DNA of 64,000 nt from Vreelandella aquamarina. GTDB taxonomy: Bacteria; Pseudomonadota; Gammaproteobacteria; Pseudomonadales; Halomonadaceae. The notes under the pieces were generated by a model. It saw only the letters and a list, made by a program, of their open reading frames with translations, was not told the DNA's origin and did no database searches. The first letter of the stretch is position 1. Each line of letters opens with the position of its first letter. The translations under genes were made by a program, and so were the position numbers. Positions 54,481-64,000 of this stretch are shown here, piece after piece. The stretch is taken from positions 124,001 to 188,000 of the forward strand of contig NZ_JABYQT010000003.1 of NCBI RefSeq assembly GCF_020075495.1, read 5' to 3'.

Positions 54481-55623
54481 ATGGAAGCCAGGGAGTGGTT
54501 GGCGGTCAACGCCCTGCCGGGAATGGGGGCACTGCGCATTCACCAATTGGCAAGGCGCAAGCCGCGCTGGCCGGAGGGCTGGCTTGCCGCGCTGCCCAGC
54601 AACGCGGCAAGCGCATTGCGGCTCTGGCTCGAGCATCCTGAACGCAGCCCGCTTCAAGAAACGGTCAAGGCGTCTTTGGCCTGGGAGCAGGGCGCGCCCA
54701 ACCGGCATCTCCTGCATCGCCACCACCCGGCCTGGCCCGCGCTTCTCGATGAAATAGATGACCCGCCCGCAGTACTCTGGGCCCAGGGCGATCTTCGTGC
54801 GCTCAAAGGCCCAAAGCTTGCCATGGTGGGGACGCGCAAACCCACCTCGGACGGGCGTGCCAACGCTCAGGGGTTTGCTCGCGAGCTTGCTCGCCGTGGC
54901 TGGTGCGTGGTCAGTGGCATGGCGCTCGGGGTGGATGGCATTGCTCAGCACGCCGCGTTGGCCGCCGGGGGCAGCAGCATCGCCGTGCTGGGCTGCGGCG
55001 TGGATGTCATCTATCCCGCCCGGCATCGCGAGCTGCACGAGCAGCTTAGCCAGGCGCCGGGCGGGCTGCTGCTTTCCGAGCACCCGCCGGGAACCGCTGC
55101 CCGGCCGGCGTTCTTTCCGCGGCGTAACCGTATCGTCACCGGTCTGGCGCTTGGTACGCTGGTGGTCGAGGCTACCGAGAAAAGTGGCTCGCTGGTGAGT
55201 GCGCGCCTGGCTCTCGAGCAGGGCAAGGAACTGTTTGCCTTGCCGGGGTCGATACACAACGTGCAGGCTCAGGGGTGTCTGCAGCTGTTGCGCAATGGCG
55301 CTACCCTGGTGCGCCACGTCGACGACATGCTCGAAGAGCTGCAGCAGTGGGCAAGCACCTTTCTACCGGGACCTGATCTATCGGGGCCTGGTCTATCGGA
55401 GCCTGGCGCGGAACCGCCGGCCTCAAGCGCCGTGGAAGCACCAGACGAAGCGGTACCGGATACGCTGCTCAACGCGCTTTCAACAACGCCCACCCCCATC
55501 GATGTATTGGTGCAGACCAGTGGTGAAAGCGTGAGTGGCTGCCAGCAGCGGCTGCTGATGCTGGAGCTAGATGGCTGGGTCGCCCAGCAGGCGGGCGGTT
55601 GGGTGCGCTTGCCCAGGCCGTGA
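54481..55623 (+). CDS. dprA: DNA-processing protein DprA
   Basis: This 380-residue protein loads RecA on incoming single-stranded DNA during natural transformation, though it is kept in many non-competent bacteria. An N-terminal helical region is followed by the extended Rossmann fold with MVGTRKPTSDGR, SGMALGVDGIAQHAAL, VLGCGVDVIYPARH and LVSARLALEQGKELFALPGS. The C-terminus has a DML1-like winged helix (ALSTTPTPIDVLVQTSG). GAGGAGAG precedes the ATG. A low-complexity linker with repeated PDLSGPGLSEPG lies at about residues 297-308. Confidence 0.95.
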   Translation: MEAREWLAVNALPGMGALRIHQLARRKPRWPEGWLAALPSNAASALRLWLEHPERSPLQETVKASLAWEQGAPNRHLLHRHHPAWPALLDEIDDPPAVLWAQGDLRALKGPKLAMVGTRKPTSDGRANAQGFARELARRGWCVVSGMALGVDGIAQHAALAAGGSSIAVLGCGVDVIYPARHRELHEQLSQAPGGLLLSEHPPGTAARPAFFPRRNRIVTGLALGTLVVEATEKSGSLVSARLALEQGKELFALPGSIHNVQAQGCLQLLRNGATLVRHVDDMLEELQQWASTFLPGPDLSGPGLSEPGAEPPASSAVEAPDEAVPDTLLNALSTTPTPIDVLVQTSGESVSGCQQRLLMLELDGWVAQQAGGWVRLPRP

Positions 55624-55678
55624 TAAAATAGGCGCAGATGTACCATCGTTCGTCGCCTTCAATAGAGCAGGAGTTGCC

Positions 55679-56236
55679 ATGAAATCGGCCATCGACCTCG
55701 AAGCTGCCGTCAAGGCGCTACAGACAGGGAATGTCATCGCCTGCCCCACCGAAGCCGTGTGGGGGTTAAGCTGTGATCCGGATAACGACGAAGCGCTCAC
55801 CCACCTGATGCGCATGAAGGACCGTGACCCGGCCAAGGGCGTCATTCTGGTGGCGGCGAACATTCAGCAGTTTCAGCCCTGGTTGAACCAGCTTCCGCTG
55901 GAGCTGCATGCACCGCTGGCAGCCAGCTGGCCCGGCCCCAATACATGGCTGGTACCGGATAATGGCCGCAGCCATGCGCTGGTTCGCGGTGCACACCAGC
56001 GCGTGGCCCTGCGCGTGACTGACCACCCGCTGATGAAAGCCCTGTGCGAAGCGTTTGGCGGGCCACTGGTGTCTACCTCGGCCAACCGTGCCGGAGAGCC
56101 GCCGGCCATGAGCGCTGCGCAAGTGAATGAGATATTTGGCGAGGAGCTGGGCGCCATCCTGGCCGGGGAGCTGGGCGGGCAGGAGCGCCCCAGCACCATT
56201 CGCGACCTGGTGACAGGCAAGGTGATGCGCGCCTAG
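55679..56236 (+). CDS. tsaC: Threonylcarbamoyl-AMP synthase
   Basis: This 185-residue YrdC-domain enzyme makes threonylcarbamoyl-AMP from threonine, bicarbonate and ATP for t6A37 tRNA modification. Typical stretches are VIACPTEAVWGLSCDPDN, KDRDPAKGVILVAAN, WPGPNTWLVPD and LVSTSANRAGEPPA. The start at ATG 55679 with AGGAG upstream is clear. The product is the substrate chain of TcdA encoded at 25.3 kb. In Pseudomonas tsaC also follows dprA. Confidence 0.97.
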   Translation: MKSAIDLEAAVKALQTGNVIACPTEAVWGLSCDPDNDEALTHLMRMKDRDPAKGVILVAANIQQFQPWLNQLPLELHAPLAASWPGPNTWLVPDNGRSHALVRGAHQRVALRVTDHPLMKALCEAFGGPLVSTSANRAGEPPAMSAAQVNEIFGEELGAILAGELGGQERPSTIRDLVTGKVMRA

Positions 56237-56238
56237 CC

Positions 56239-58097
<1,859 letters not shown>

Positions 58098-58164
58098 TGT
58101 CTCACGGCCTGACTGCTGAGCGGCAACGCCCGCATGGCCATGTAAACACAGCACAGGAGCGCCA

Positions 58165-58989
58165 ATGAGCGATCTTTACTGCGTATTCGGTAATCCCATC
58201 GAACACTCGAAGTCGCCGCTGATTCATGCCGAGTTTGCCCAGCAGACCAGACAGATGCTGGAGTACACGGCAAAGAAAGCGCCCCGGGACGATTTTGCCA
58301 ATGCCTGGCGCGACTTCGTCCAGCACGGTGGCCGAGGGGCCAACGTGACCGTGCCCTTCAAGAACGATGCCTACGCGCTGTGCGATACCCTGAGCAAGCG
58401 CGCCCAGCGTGCCAAGGCGGTCAATACCCTGATCGTCGGGGGGAACGGCCTGACCTATGGAGATAATACCGATGGCGTTGGCCTGATCCGGGATTTGAAG
58501 TACCACCGCGTAACGCTTGCTGACAAGCGCGTTCTGGTGGTGGGCGCAGGCGGCGCAGTGCAGGGGATTCTCGAGCCGCTTCTGGCAGAGCAGCCTGGCG
58601 AAGTCATGGTGGTCAATCGCACCGCGGAAAAGGCCGATCAACTGGCCGAGGATTTTTCCGACCTGGGCGAGCTGCACGGCGGCGGGTTCAAGTCTGCCAA
58701 GGGGCCGTTCGATGTGGTGATCAACGGCAGCAGCGCCAGCCTTTCCGGCGACCTGCCGCCGCTGCCCGGTAACCTGTTTGCCGACGGCGCCTGGGCCTAC
58801 GACATGATGTACGGCGCTGACCAGACCGTGTTTCTGAAGTGGGCCGGCACCCACGGTGCCCGACGCCTGGATGGGCTGGGCATGCTGGTGGAGCAAGCAG
58901 CGGAGGCGTTCTTTTTATGGCGTAACGTTCGCCCGGATACCACCCAGGTGCGTCAGACACTCAGGCGAATGCTGAACGCCGCCCACTGA
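58165..58989 (+). CDS. aroE: Shikimate dehydrogenase
   Basis: This 274-residue NADPH enzyme reduces 3-dehydroshikimate in aromatic amino acid synthesis. The shikimate-binding site shows VFGNPIEHSKSPLIH and GANVTVPFKNDA with the catalytic K; the NADP fold shows VVGAGGAVQGI and VVNRTAEKAD. AGGAG precedes the ATG. It is 67 bases after hemF and followed by a strong hairpin. Confidence 0.97.
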   Translation: MSDLYCVFGNPIEHSKSPLIHAEFAQQTRQMLEYTAKKAPRDDFANAWRDFVQHGGRGANVTVPFKNDAYALCDTLSKRAQRAKAVNTLIVGGNGLTYGDNTDGVGLIRDLKYHRVTLADKRVLVVGAGGAVQGILEPLLAEQPGEVMVVNRTAEKADQLAEDFSDLGELHGGGFKSAKGPFDVVINGSSASLSGDLPPLPGNLFADGAWAYDMMYGADQTVFLKWAGTHGARRLDGLGMLVEQAAEAFFLWRNVRPDTTQVRQTLRRMLNAAH

Positions 58990-59022
58990 TAGGCTACCGA
59001 AAGCATTGATAGAAGCCTCGCA

Positions 59023-59053
59023 AGCCAAGGGCCGAGATACTCGGCCCTTGGCT
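59023..59053. terminator. Long hairpin between aroE and the M48 gene
   Basis: AGCCAAGGGCCGAG (59023-59036) and CTCGGCCCTTGGCT (59040-59053) form a perfect 14-bp stem with an ATA loop between convergent genes. Only a weak T-rich tail follows on the plus side. Confidence 0.75.
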
Positions 59054-59106
59054 GTTCGCTTGTTTTCGGTATTGCCTGATGACGGTCAGCCGAGAAAATC
59101 GGCCCG

Positions 59107-59910
59107 TCACGGGCGCTGGCAGTTGGGCGCTCGCCCGCTGCTGCGCGCCTGCTCATAGGTGGCGAGTGCGCTATCCATGTTGGCTTGAAGGCCCTGGATA
59201 CGCTGGCCTTGATTGGGGTGCGTCGACATCCACGCCGGGGGAGCGCTGCCGCCGGAGGCTGCCTGCATGTTTTCCCAGAGGGTGACGCTCTGGCGTGGGT
59301 CAAAACCTGCCTGAGCCATCAAATCCAGGCCGATGATATCGGCTTCGCTTTCATGGCGGCGGGAGAAGGGCAGAGCGATGCCGTACTGCGCACCCATGCC
59401 CAGTACGCCCATCAGCTGCTGGCCGCCCGGGGTCTGCATGCCGGAGGCACTGGAAATCACCGAGAGGCCCAGCGAGGTGGCGCTTTGCGTGGAGGCGCGC
59501 TCATTGGCGTGACGAGCCAGCACGTGACCAATCTCGTGACCCACGACCGCGGCCAACTGGTCCTGGTTGGTAGCCACGTTGAGCATGCCGGTGTTTACGC
59601 CCATGTAGCCGCCGGGCAGGGCAAAAGCGTTGGGCTGTTCGGATTCGAAGACGCGAATCTGCCAGTCAAGATTGCGCTGCTCGCTGGGCAGGACATCGAC
59701 AATCGCGTTGGTGATGCACTGCACGTAGCGGTGGCTGGCCTGCCCGGCGGTGGGAATGTCCCGCTGGTATTGAGCAAACGCCTGCTGACCCATGTCATTG
59801 AGCTGATCATCGGAGAGCAGCAGAAGCTGCGAGCGCCCGGTGGGCGAGGTGGAGCACGCGGCCAGCGAGGCGCACAGCGCGGTAACCGCAAATGGACGAA
59901 GCCAACGCAT
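59107..59910 (-). CDS. M48-family periplasmic metalloprotease lipoprotein
   Basis: This 267-residue protein starts at ATG 59910 after AGAAGGA. A lipoprotein signal ends at C19 (SLAAC), and the zinc motif HEIGH is at 125-129, with the third ligand E in ESEADIIGLDLMA. It resembles LoiP/YcaL and BepA-like proteases without TPR repeats, which degrade misassembled outer-membrane proteins. The C-terminus ends in a short arginine-rich tail after a PPAWMSTHPNQGQRI segment, typical of this group. It is monocistronic. Confidence 0.92.
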   Translation of the reverse strand: MRWLRPFAVTALCASLAACSTSPTGRSQLLLLSDDQLNDMGQQAFAQYQRDIPTAGQASHRYVQCITNAIVDVLPSEQRNLDWQIRVFESEQPNAFALPGGYMGVNTGMLNVATNQDQLAAVVGHEIGHVLARHANERASTQSATSLGLSVISSASGMQTPGGQQLMGVLGMGAQYGIALPFSRRHESEADIIGLDLMAQAGFDPRQSVTLWENMQAASGGSAPPAWMSTHPNQGQRIQGLQANMDSALATYEQARSSGRAPNCQRP

Positions 59911-60013
59911 GAGATGGTTTCCTTCTAGACGGATGAGTTCCCTGCACACAAGATAACCACTAAGAGCGGTAAATCAATCTCCCTATTGTAACCCTGCTTG
60001 CCAGAGGAAAGGT

Positions 60014-60883
60014 ATGGACGCTGAACTGAGCCAACGTTTGACCACGCTACTCGACCACCTGGAGCAGTGGCTGCCCCCGGCCCCGACCCCGGTCGACTGG
60101 GGCATCCATGTGGCGGCCATCTGGCAGCGCCATCCGCTGGGTGGACGGCTCGTGCCGGTGCCGCCGCGTGATGCCATGACCATGGACGATCTGTTGGGCA
60201 TCGAACGGCAAAAGCTTGCGCTTATGGACAATACGCGAGCGTTTCTGCAGGGCCTGCCGGCCAACCACGCGCTGCTGTGGGGCTCGCGCGGTAGCGGCAA
60301 GTCCTCCGTGGTGCGTGCGCTGCTCAATTCGCTGGCCGATGAGGGGCTGCGGCTTATCCAGGTCGACCGCCACGACCTGGCGAGTCTGCCGCTGCTGATC
60401 GAACAGCTGCGCCATGTGTCGCATCGGTTCGTGGTGTACTGCGACGATCTCTCCTTCGAAGGCAATGACGATGCCTACAAGGCGCTCAAGAGCGTGCTGG
60501 ATGGCGCCTTGACCGGCCCGCCGGAGAACGTGCTGCTGTATGCAACTTCCAACCGGCGCCACCTGCTGCCGGAGTCGATGGACGATAACAGCGGATCGAG
60601 GCTGGTCGGCGAGGAGCTGCATCACGGTGATGCGGTAGAAGAGAAGATCTCCCTTTCGGACCGGTTTGGCCTGTGGCTGGGCTTTCACCCGTTCAACCAG
60701 GCAACGTACCTTGACGTATGCGAGCACTGGGTCCGGAAGGTAGGCAATGCAGAGGACTGGGATGCGGACGCGCGTGCCGAAGCCGTGCGGTTTGCCACGC
60801 TGCGCGGTGGGCGCAGTGGGCGTACCGCCTGGCAGTTTGCGACCGCCTTCGTGGGCCGAAAACGCCTCAAGGCGCAGCGCTAG
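60014..60883 (+). CDS. DUF815-family P-loop ATPase
   Basis: This 289-residue cytoplasmic AAA-type ATPase has Walker A GSRGSGKSS (90-98), Walker B-like FVVYCDDLSFEGND and a sensor segment VLLYATSNRRHLLP. The EEKISLSDRFGLWLGFHPF and a C-terminal RSGRTAWQF are typical of DUF815. The function is unknown. AGAGGAAAGG precedes the ATG. The stop codon overlaps that of the convergent lipoprotein gene. Confidence 0.9.
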   Translation: MDAELSQRLTTLLDHLEQWLPPAPTPVDWGIHVAAIWQRHPLGGRLVPVPPRDAMTMDDLLGIERQKLALMDNTRAFLQGLPANHALLWGSRGSGKSSVVRALLNSLADEGLRLIQVDRHDLASLPLLIEQLRHVSHRFVVYCDDLSFEGNDDAYKALKSVLDGALTGPPENVLLYATSNRRHLLPESMDDNSGSRLVGEELHHGDAVEEKISLSDRFGLWLGFHPFNQATYLDVCEHWVRKVGNAEDWDADARAEAVRFATLRGGRSGRTAWQFATAFVGRKRLKAQR

Positions 60884-61494
60884 CGCTGCGGAATCAACTG
60901 GCCATCCGGGCCCACGTTGAGGCGAATGGTGGGCGTCAAAAGCCCGGCGGGCAGTGTCATGCCCAGCCCGCGTAGATCTCCCGGGGTAATGGCCAGTTCG
61001 CTGCCCGCCGGCAGTTCGCCCTGAGCGGCGAGCTGCTTGGCCAGGTTGATCATGGGCGCCATCTTCTGGGTGTCGGTGCCCAGCACATCGAAGGCCAGCG
61101 GCAGGCGCAGGTTGGCGTCATCGCCAGGCGTCAGTGCCACGTCCTGGGAGTACTGGCCTTTCACCGGATCGACGCCCGGCATGTTCAGCGTCCAGTTGAA
61201 TCCGGACATGGCCACGGCCGGCATGCCCGGCGGCAGGCCCAGCCCCATGGCGAGGGTCGCTTGAACCGGCAGGCTGCCCGCCCCAAGGCTCGAAGCCAGC
61301 AGGCTGGTCAAGTCGCTGGTGTCCAGGCCCGCATTGATGTTGTAGGGGCCAATGCGCACATCCTCGACACCCAGCGAGGTCACCGCCAGGCGAAAGGCGA
61401 ACAGCCCCGTTTGCGGCAAGGCCAGGCAGCCGGTCAACAGGCTGGCCAGCCCCAGGGTTACCAGCCAGCGCCAGTAACGAACGGCATAACGCAT
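60880..61494 (-). CDS. Predicted outer-membrane or periplasmic lipoprotein, unknown function
   Basis: This 204-residue protein starts at ATG 61494 after GGGAGAG and has a lipobox LLTGC (C23). After processing it is rich in glycine, leucine and proline, with repeated short strands (VTSLGVEDVRIGPYNINAGL, GLPPGMPAVAMSGFNW, LRLPLAFDVLG). I do not recognise a family. A beta-sandwich lipid-binding or LEA-like fold is possible but not shown. It is convergent with the DUF815 gene, overlapping it at CTAG. Confidence 0.7.
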   Translation of the reverse strand: MRYAVRYWRWLVTLGLASLLTGCLALPQTGLFAFRLAVTSLGVEDVRIGPYNINAGLDTSDLTSLLASSLGAGSLPVQATLAMGLGLPPGMPAVAMSGFNWTLNMPGVDPVKGQYSQDVALTPGDDANLRLPLAFDVLGTDTQKMAPMINLAKQLAAQGELPAGSELAITPGDLRGLGMTLPAGLLTPTIRLNVGPDGQLIPQR

Positions 61495-61640
61495 AGATTC
61501 TCTCCCGGGAAGGGCAAGTGCTGGTAAACGCCAGCAGCGGTGGGCTAAAAGCGCGGCTATTTGAGGGCCGGCACGAGTTTCTGTCAAGGAAATTTACCTC
61601 CCTGTGCTCAGCGTAGAATAAAAAGCCCAGCGTAGAACGA

Positions 61641-61670
61641 AAAACGCCTGCCGGTGAGGGCAGGCGTTTT
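61641..61670 (-). terminator. Terminator of der
   Basis: AAAACGCCTGCC (61641-61652) and GGCAGGCGTTTT (61659-61670) form a perfect 12-bp stem. On the minus strand TTTTTCG follows. On the plus side it ends in six T. Confidence 0.85.
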
Positions 61671-61694
61671 TTCATGGGACAAGAATACGCGGTA

Positions 61695-63098
61695 CTAGCG
61701 GCGTTTCTGGCGCGCTTCCTTGGTGCGGTTGAGCTCGCGCTTCTTGGCTTTCTCTTTATCGCTGGCGCCGGCCATGTGGTCGAACGGGTTGTCGCCGGAG
61801 CGAAACTCGAAGCGCATGGGCGTGCCGCGCACCTTCAACACCTTGCGGAAGGTATTGGTCAGGTAGCGGCGGTACGCCTCGGGCAGGGCGCTGGTCTGGT
61901 TGCCGTGGACCACGATGATCGGCGGGTTGCTCCCGCCCTGGTGCGCCATGCGCAGCTTGATGCGCCGCCCATTGACCATGGGAGGCGGATGCTGGCTGAC
62001 CGCATCCTGAAGCAGCGTGGTCAGGCGATTGGTGGACCAGTGCGCGTTGGCCGCGTTGAACGCCCGCTCGATGGAGGGATAAAGATCGCCCACCGCCGTG
62101 CCGTGCAGCGCCGAGATAAAGTGCATTTCGGCGTAGTCGGCAAAGCCCAGGCGGCGTTTGATGTCCGAGCGCATCTTCTCCTTGGCGTCGCTTTCCAGGC
62201 CGTCCCACTTGTTGATGGCCAGCACCAGCGCGCGCCCGGTGGTCAACACGTAATCGAGCAGGTGCATGTCCTGCTCGACCAGGCCGTTGCGCGCATCCAG
62301 CACCATCACCGCGACATGGCACTCCTTGATGGCATCCAGCGTCTTGATGATCGAGAACTTCTCGGCAATTTCGCTGACGTTCTTGCGCCGTCTCACGCCG
62401 GCCGTGTCGACCAGCACGTAGGGCTTGCCGCGCCGCTCGAAGGGAATCTCGATGGCATCACGGGTGGTGCCCGCTTCATCGAACACCACCACGCGGTCTT
62501 CGCCGAGCAGGCGATTGACCAGGGTAGATTTGCCCACGTTCGGCCGGCCGATGACGCCGATACGAATCCCCTTGCTGCCGGTATCTGCCGGGATGCTGGC
62601 ATCGCGGTCGGGAAACGGCTCGAGCACGGTATCCATCAGCGTGGAGACATTGCGCCCATGAGCGGCGGCAATCGGCCACGGATCGCCAAGGCCCAGCTTC
62701 CAGAACTCGGCCATGGCCGAGTGCTCTTCCAGGCCATCGGTCTTGTTGACCACCAGCCAGGTCTTCTTCTGGTTGACGCGCAGGTGATTGGCAATAGCCT
62801 CGTCGGCCACGTTCAGCCCGGCGCGGGCATCCACCAGAAACAGGACGATATCGGCTTCATCAATCGCGGCAAGCGACTGCTCGGCCATCGCCGCATCGAT
62901 GCCCACTTCATCACCGCTGATGCCGCCGGTGTCGATGACGGTGTAGCTCTTGTTGCCCAGCATGCCGTTACCGTACTTGCGGTCACGGGTCAGGCCGGGA
63001 AAATCAGCGACCAACGCATCGCGCGAGCGCGTCAGTCGGTTGAACAGCGTCGACTTGCCCACATTGGGGCGACCGACTAAAGCAATGACGGGTGTCAT
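61695..63098 (-). CDS. der: Ribosome-biogenesis GTPase Der (EngA)
   Basis: This 467-residue protein has two tandem GTPase domains and a KH-like C-terminus. G1 is [12 protein letters not shown] at about 7-18 and [12 protein letters not shown] in the second domain; G4 motifs are NKTDGLE and NKWDGLE. It helps 50S subunit assembly. A basic tail ([20 protein letters not shown]) is normal for the family. The start overlaps the bamB stop (ATGA), as in many Gammaproteobacteria, where der follows bamB. Confidence 0.98.
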   Translation of the reverse strand: MTPVIALVGRPNVGKSTLFNRLTRSRDALVADFPGLTRDRKYGNGMLGNKSYTVIDTGGISGDEVGIDAAMAEQSLAAIDEADIVLFLVDARAGLNVADEAIANHLRVNQKKTWLVVNKTDGLEEHSAMAEFWKLGLGDPWPIAAAHGRNVSTLMDTVLEPFPDRDASIPADTGSKGIRIGVIGRPNVGKSTLVNRLLGEDRVVVFDEAGTTRDAIEIPFERRGKPYVLVDTAGVRRRKNVSEIAEKFSIIKTLDAIKECHVAVMVLDARNGLVEQDMHLLDYVLTTGRALVLAINKWDGLESDAKEKMRSDIKRRLGFADYAEMHFISALHGTAVGDLYPSIERAFNAANAHWSTNRLTTLLQDAVSQHPPPMVNGRRIKLRMAHQGGSNPPIIVVHGNQTSALPEAYRRYLTNTFRKVLKVRGTPMRFEFRSGDNPFDHMAGASDKEKAKKRELNRTKEARQKRR

Positions 63099-64000
63099 GG
63101 AGTGACTTCCAGGGTTTCCAGGCGACCATTGTTGGCCTGGACATGAATGGTGTTGCCTTCGGTAACCGGGGCCACGCTGATACCTGACTTGTGAACCCGG
63201 GCGCGGCCGGCAAGGTCGCCGCTACGCGCATCGATCAGGTGGACATAGCCCTCGAAATCGCCAAATACCAGGTTGCCGTCGGCAAACGCCGGGGCGGTCA
63301 GCCAGCGGTCCTCAAGGTCGTCGTTACGCCAGATCTCCTGGCCGGTGCCGGCGTCAAGCGCCACCACCTGGCTGTCGTCGGTCACCACGAACAGATAGTC
63401 GCCCACCATCAGCGGTGTCTTGCGGCTGGAGAGGCTGCTTTCCCAGATAACGCTTCCCTGAGTGGCTTCCAGCGCCACGACGCGGCTGTTGTAGCTGGTG
63501 ACGAACAGGCGGCCATCCGGGGTGATCAGCGGCTGGCCGGAAAGATCCACCAGACGCTCGACTTCGCTGCGACCGGAGGGCGTGGCAATCTGCAGGTCCC
63601 AAAGCGGCTGGCCGCTGCGATTGTCCAGTGTTACCAGGCGGCCATTGGCCAGGCCCACGAAGGTGACGGGGTCGATCACCATGGGGGTGCCGGTGCCACG
63701 CAGGGTAAGCGCAGGCTGGGAGCTGGTGTAGACCCAGCGCTCCTGGCCAGTCGCGCGGTCCAGGGCCGTTACCTGGCCATCCACGCTCTGAACGATCAGC
63801 AGTTGCTGGTTGGCCTGAGGGGCGGCCAGCACTTCACTGGAGACCCGGGCACGCCAGTCGACGCTGCCGTCGCGCTGGTCAAGCGCGATCACTTCACCGT
63901 TGCGCGTGCCCAGGTAAACCTTGCCGGCAATGGCGGTCAGAGCACTGGAAACGGGGGTATCAAGCTCTACCCGCCATTCGCGGTCGCCGTTATTCGCGTC
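63095..64000 (-). CDS. bamB: Outer membrane assembly lipoprotein BamB, N-terminus beyond window
   Basis: The frame stays open to the window edge, so about 300 C-terminal residues of the BAM-complex beta-propeller are visible. PQQ-like repeats recur as [54 protein letters not shown] and [13 protein letters not shown], about 40-45 residues apart. The usual position upstream of der confirms the call. A GTG at 63892 is not the true start. BamB feeds substrate proteins to BamA. Confidence 0.95.
   Translation of the reverse strand, partial: DANNGDREWRVELDTPVSSALTAIAGKVYLGTRNGEVIALDQRDGSVDWRARVSSEVLAAPQANQQLLIVQSVDGQVTALDRATGQERWVYTSSQPALTLRGTGTPMVIDPVTFVGLANGRLVTLDNRSGQPLWDLQIATPSGRSEVERLVDLSGQPLITPDGRLFVTSYNSRVVALEATQGSVIWESSLSSRKTPLMVGDYLFVVTDDSQVVALDAGTGQEIWRNDDLEDRWLTAPAFADGNLVFGDFEGYVHLIDARSGDLAGRARVHKSGISVAPVTEGNTIHVQANNGRLETLEVTP

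Noticed and set aside
61609..61637. Direct repeat CAGCGTAGAA upstream of the lipoprotein/der terminator
   Set aside because: Ten bases repeated once in a short AT-rich spacer, no associated feature.

Overview
The window is high-GC DNA from a Gammaproteobacterium, most likely a Halomonas-type member of the Oceanospirillales/Halomonadaceae (inference from gene content, moderately acidic proteins, TrkAH potassium uptake, and a gene order from trkA to aroE that I recall from Pseudomonas near the origin). It is a gene-dense chromosomal segment. I see no rRNA, tRNA, CRISPR array, insertion sequence or prophage.

Layout. 1-3 kb: the N-terminal part of a phytochrome PHY-like protein, divergent from a small HTH regulator across a palindrome-rich region, then a PAP2 phosphatase and a TetR regulator. 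3-4.5 kb: a Tat-exported FAD oxidoreductase. 4.5-15.8 kb: the housekeeping block valS / holC / ilvE / pepA, divergent from lptF-lptG-RDD; an MFS transporter and a DUF1016 (YhcG-like) nuclease sit between valS and holC. 15.9-16.9 kb: the iron-storage pair bfd and bfr behind a Fur-like site. 16.9-22 kb: a Dpp/Nik-type ABC importer whose two permeases are fused in one polypeptide, preceded by a good match to a Zur operator. 22-28.5 kb: cstA, sodC, the tRNA-modification genes truC and tcdA, a DUF1653 gene, a metallo-beta-lactamase-fold enzyme and a metallophosphoesterase. 28.9-32.7 kb: an AbgT transporter and M20 amidohydrolase with a divergent LysR regulator. 32.9-36.4 kb: a metal-flavoured group (His-rich DUF2946-like protein, PepSY membrane protein, COG0523 GTPase with a second Zur-like site). 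36.5-40.4 kb: a minimal ethanolamine module eutB-eutC-eat with a sigma-54-like promoter and three perfect 24-bp tandem repeats. 40.5-50.4 kb: aceK, a zinc-less sirtuin, bioB with two BirA-like operators, a DTW-domain gene, an EamA transporter, a TraB-family protein, trkH, trkA and dodecin. 50.4-59 kb: rsmB-fmt-def, divergent from a LysM-less PA0020-like protein, dprA, tsaC, an MpaB-like protein, hemF and aroE. 59-64 kb: a M48 protease, a DUF815 ATPase, a lipoprotein, der and the start-truncated bamB.

How the genes connect: several loci point to metal homeostasis. There is iron storage under Fur, two Zur-like operators in front of an ABC importer and a COG0523 GTPase, a Cu,Zn superoxide dismutase, and a His-rich DUF2946/PepSY pair. 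The most interesting candidate system is the inferred zinc-responsive, fused-permease importer. Other non-coding signals worth attention are the 24-bp iterons before the ethanolamine permease, the paired BirA boxes, the palindrome cluster at 777-856 and the Shine-Dalgarno-sequestering hairpin before bfd.
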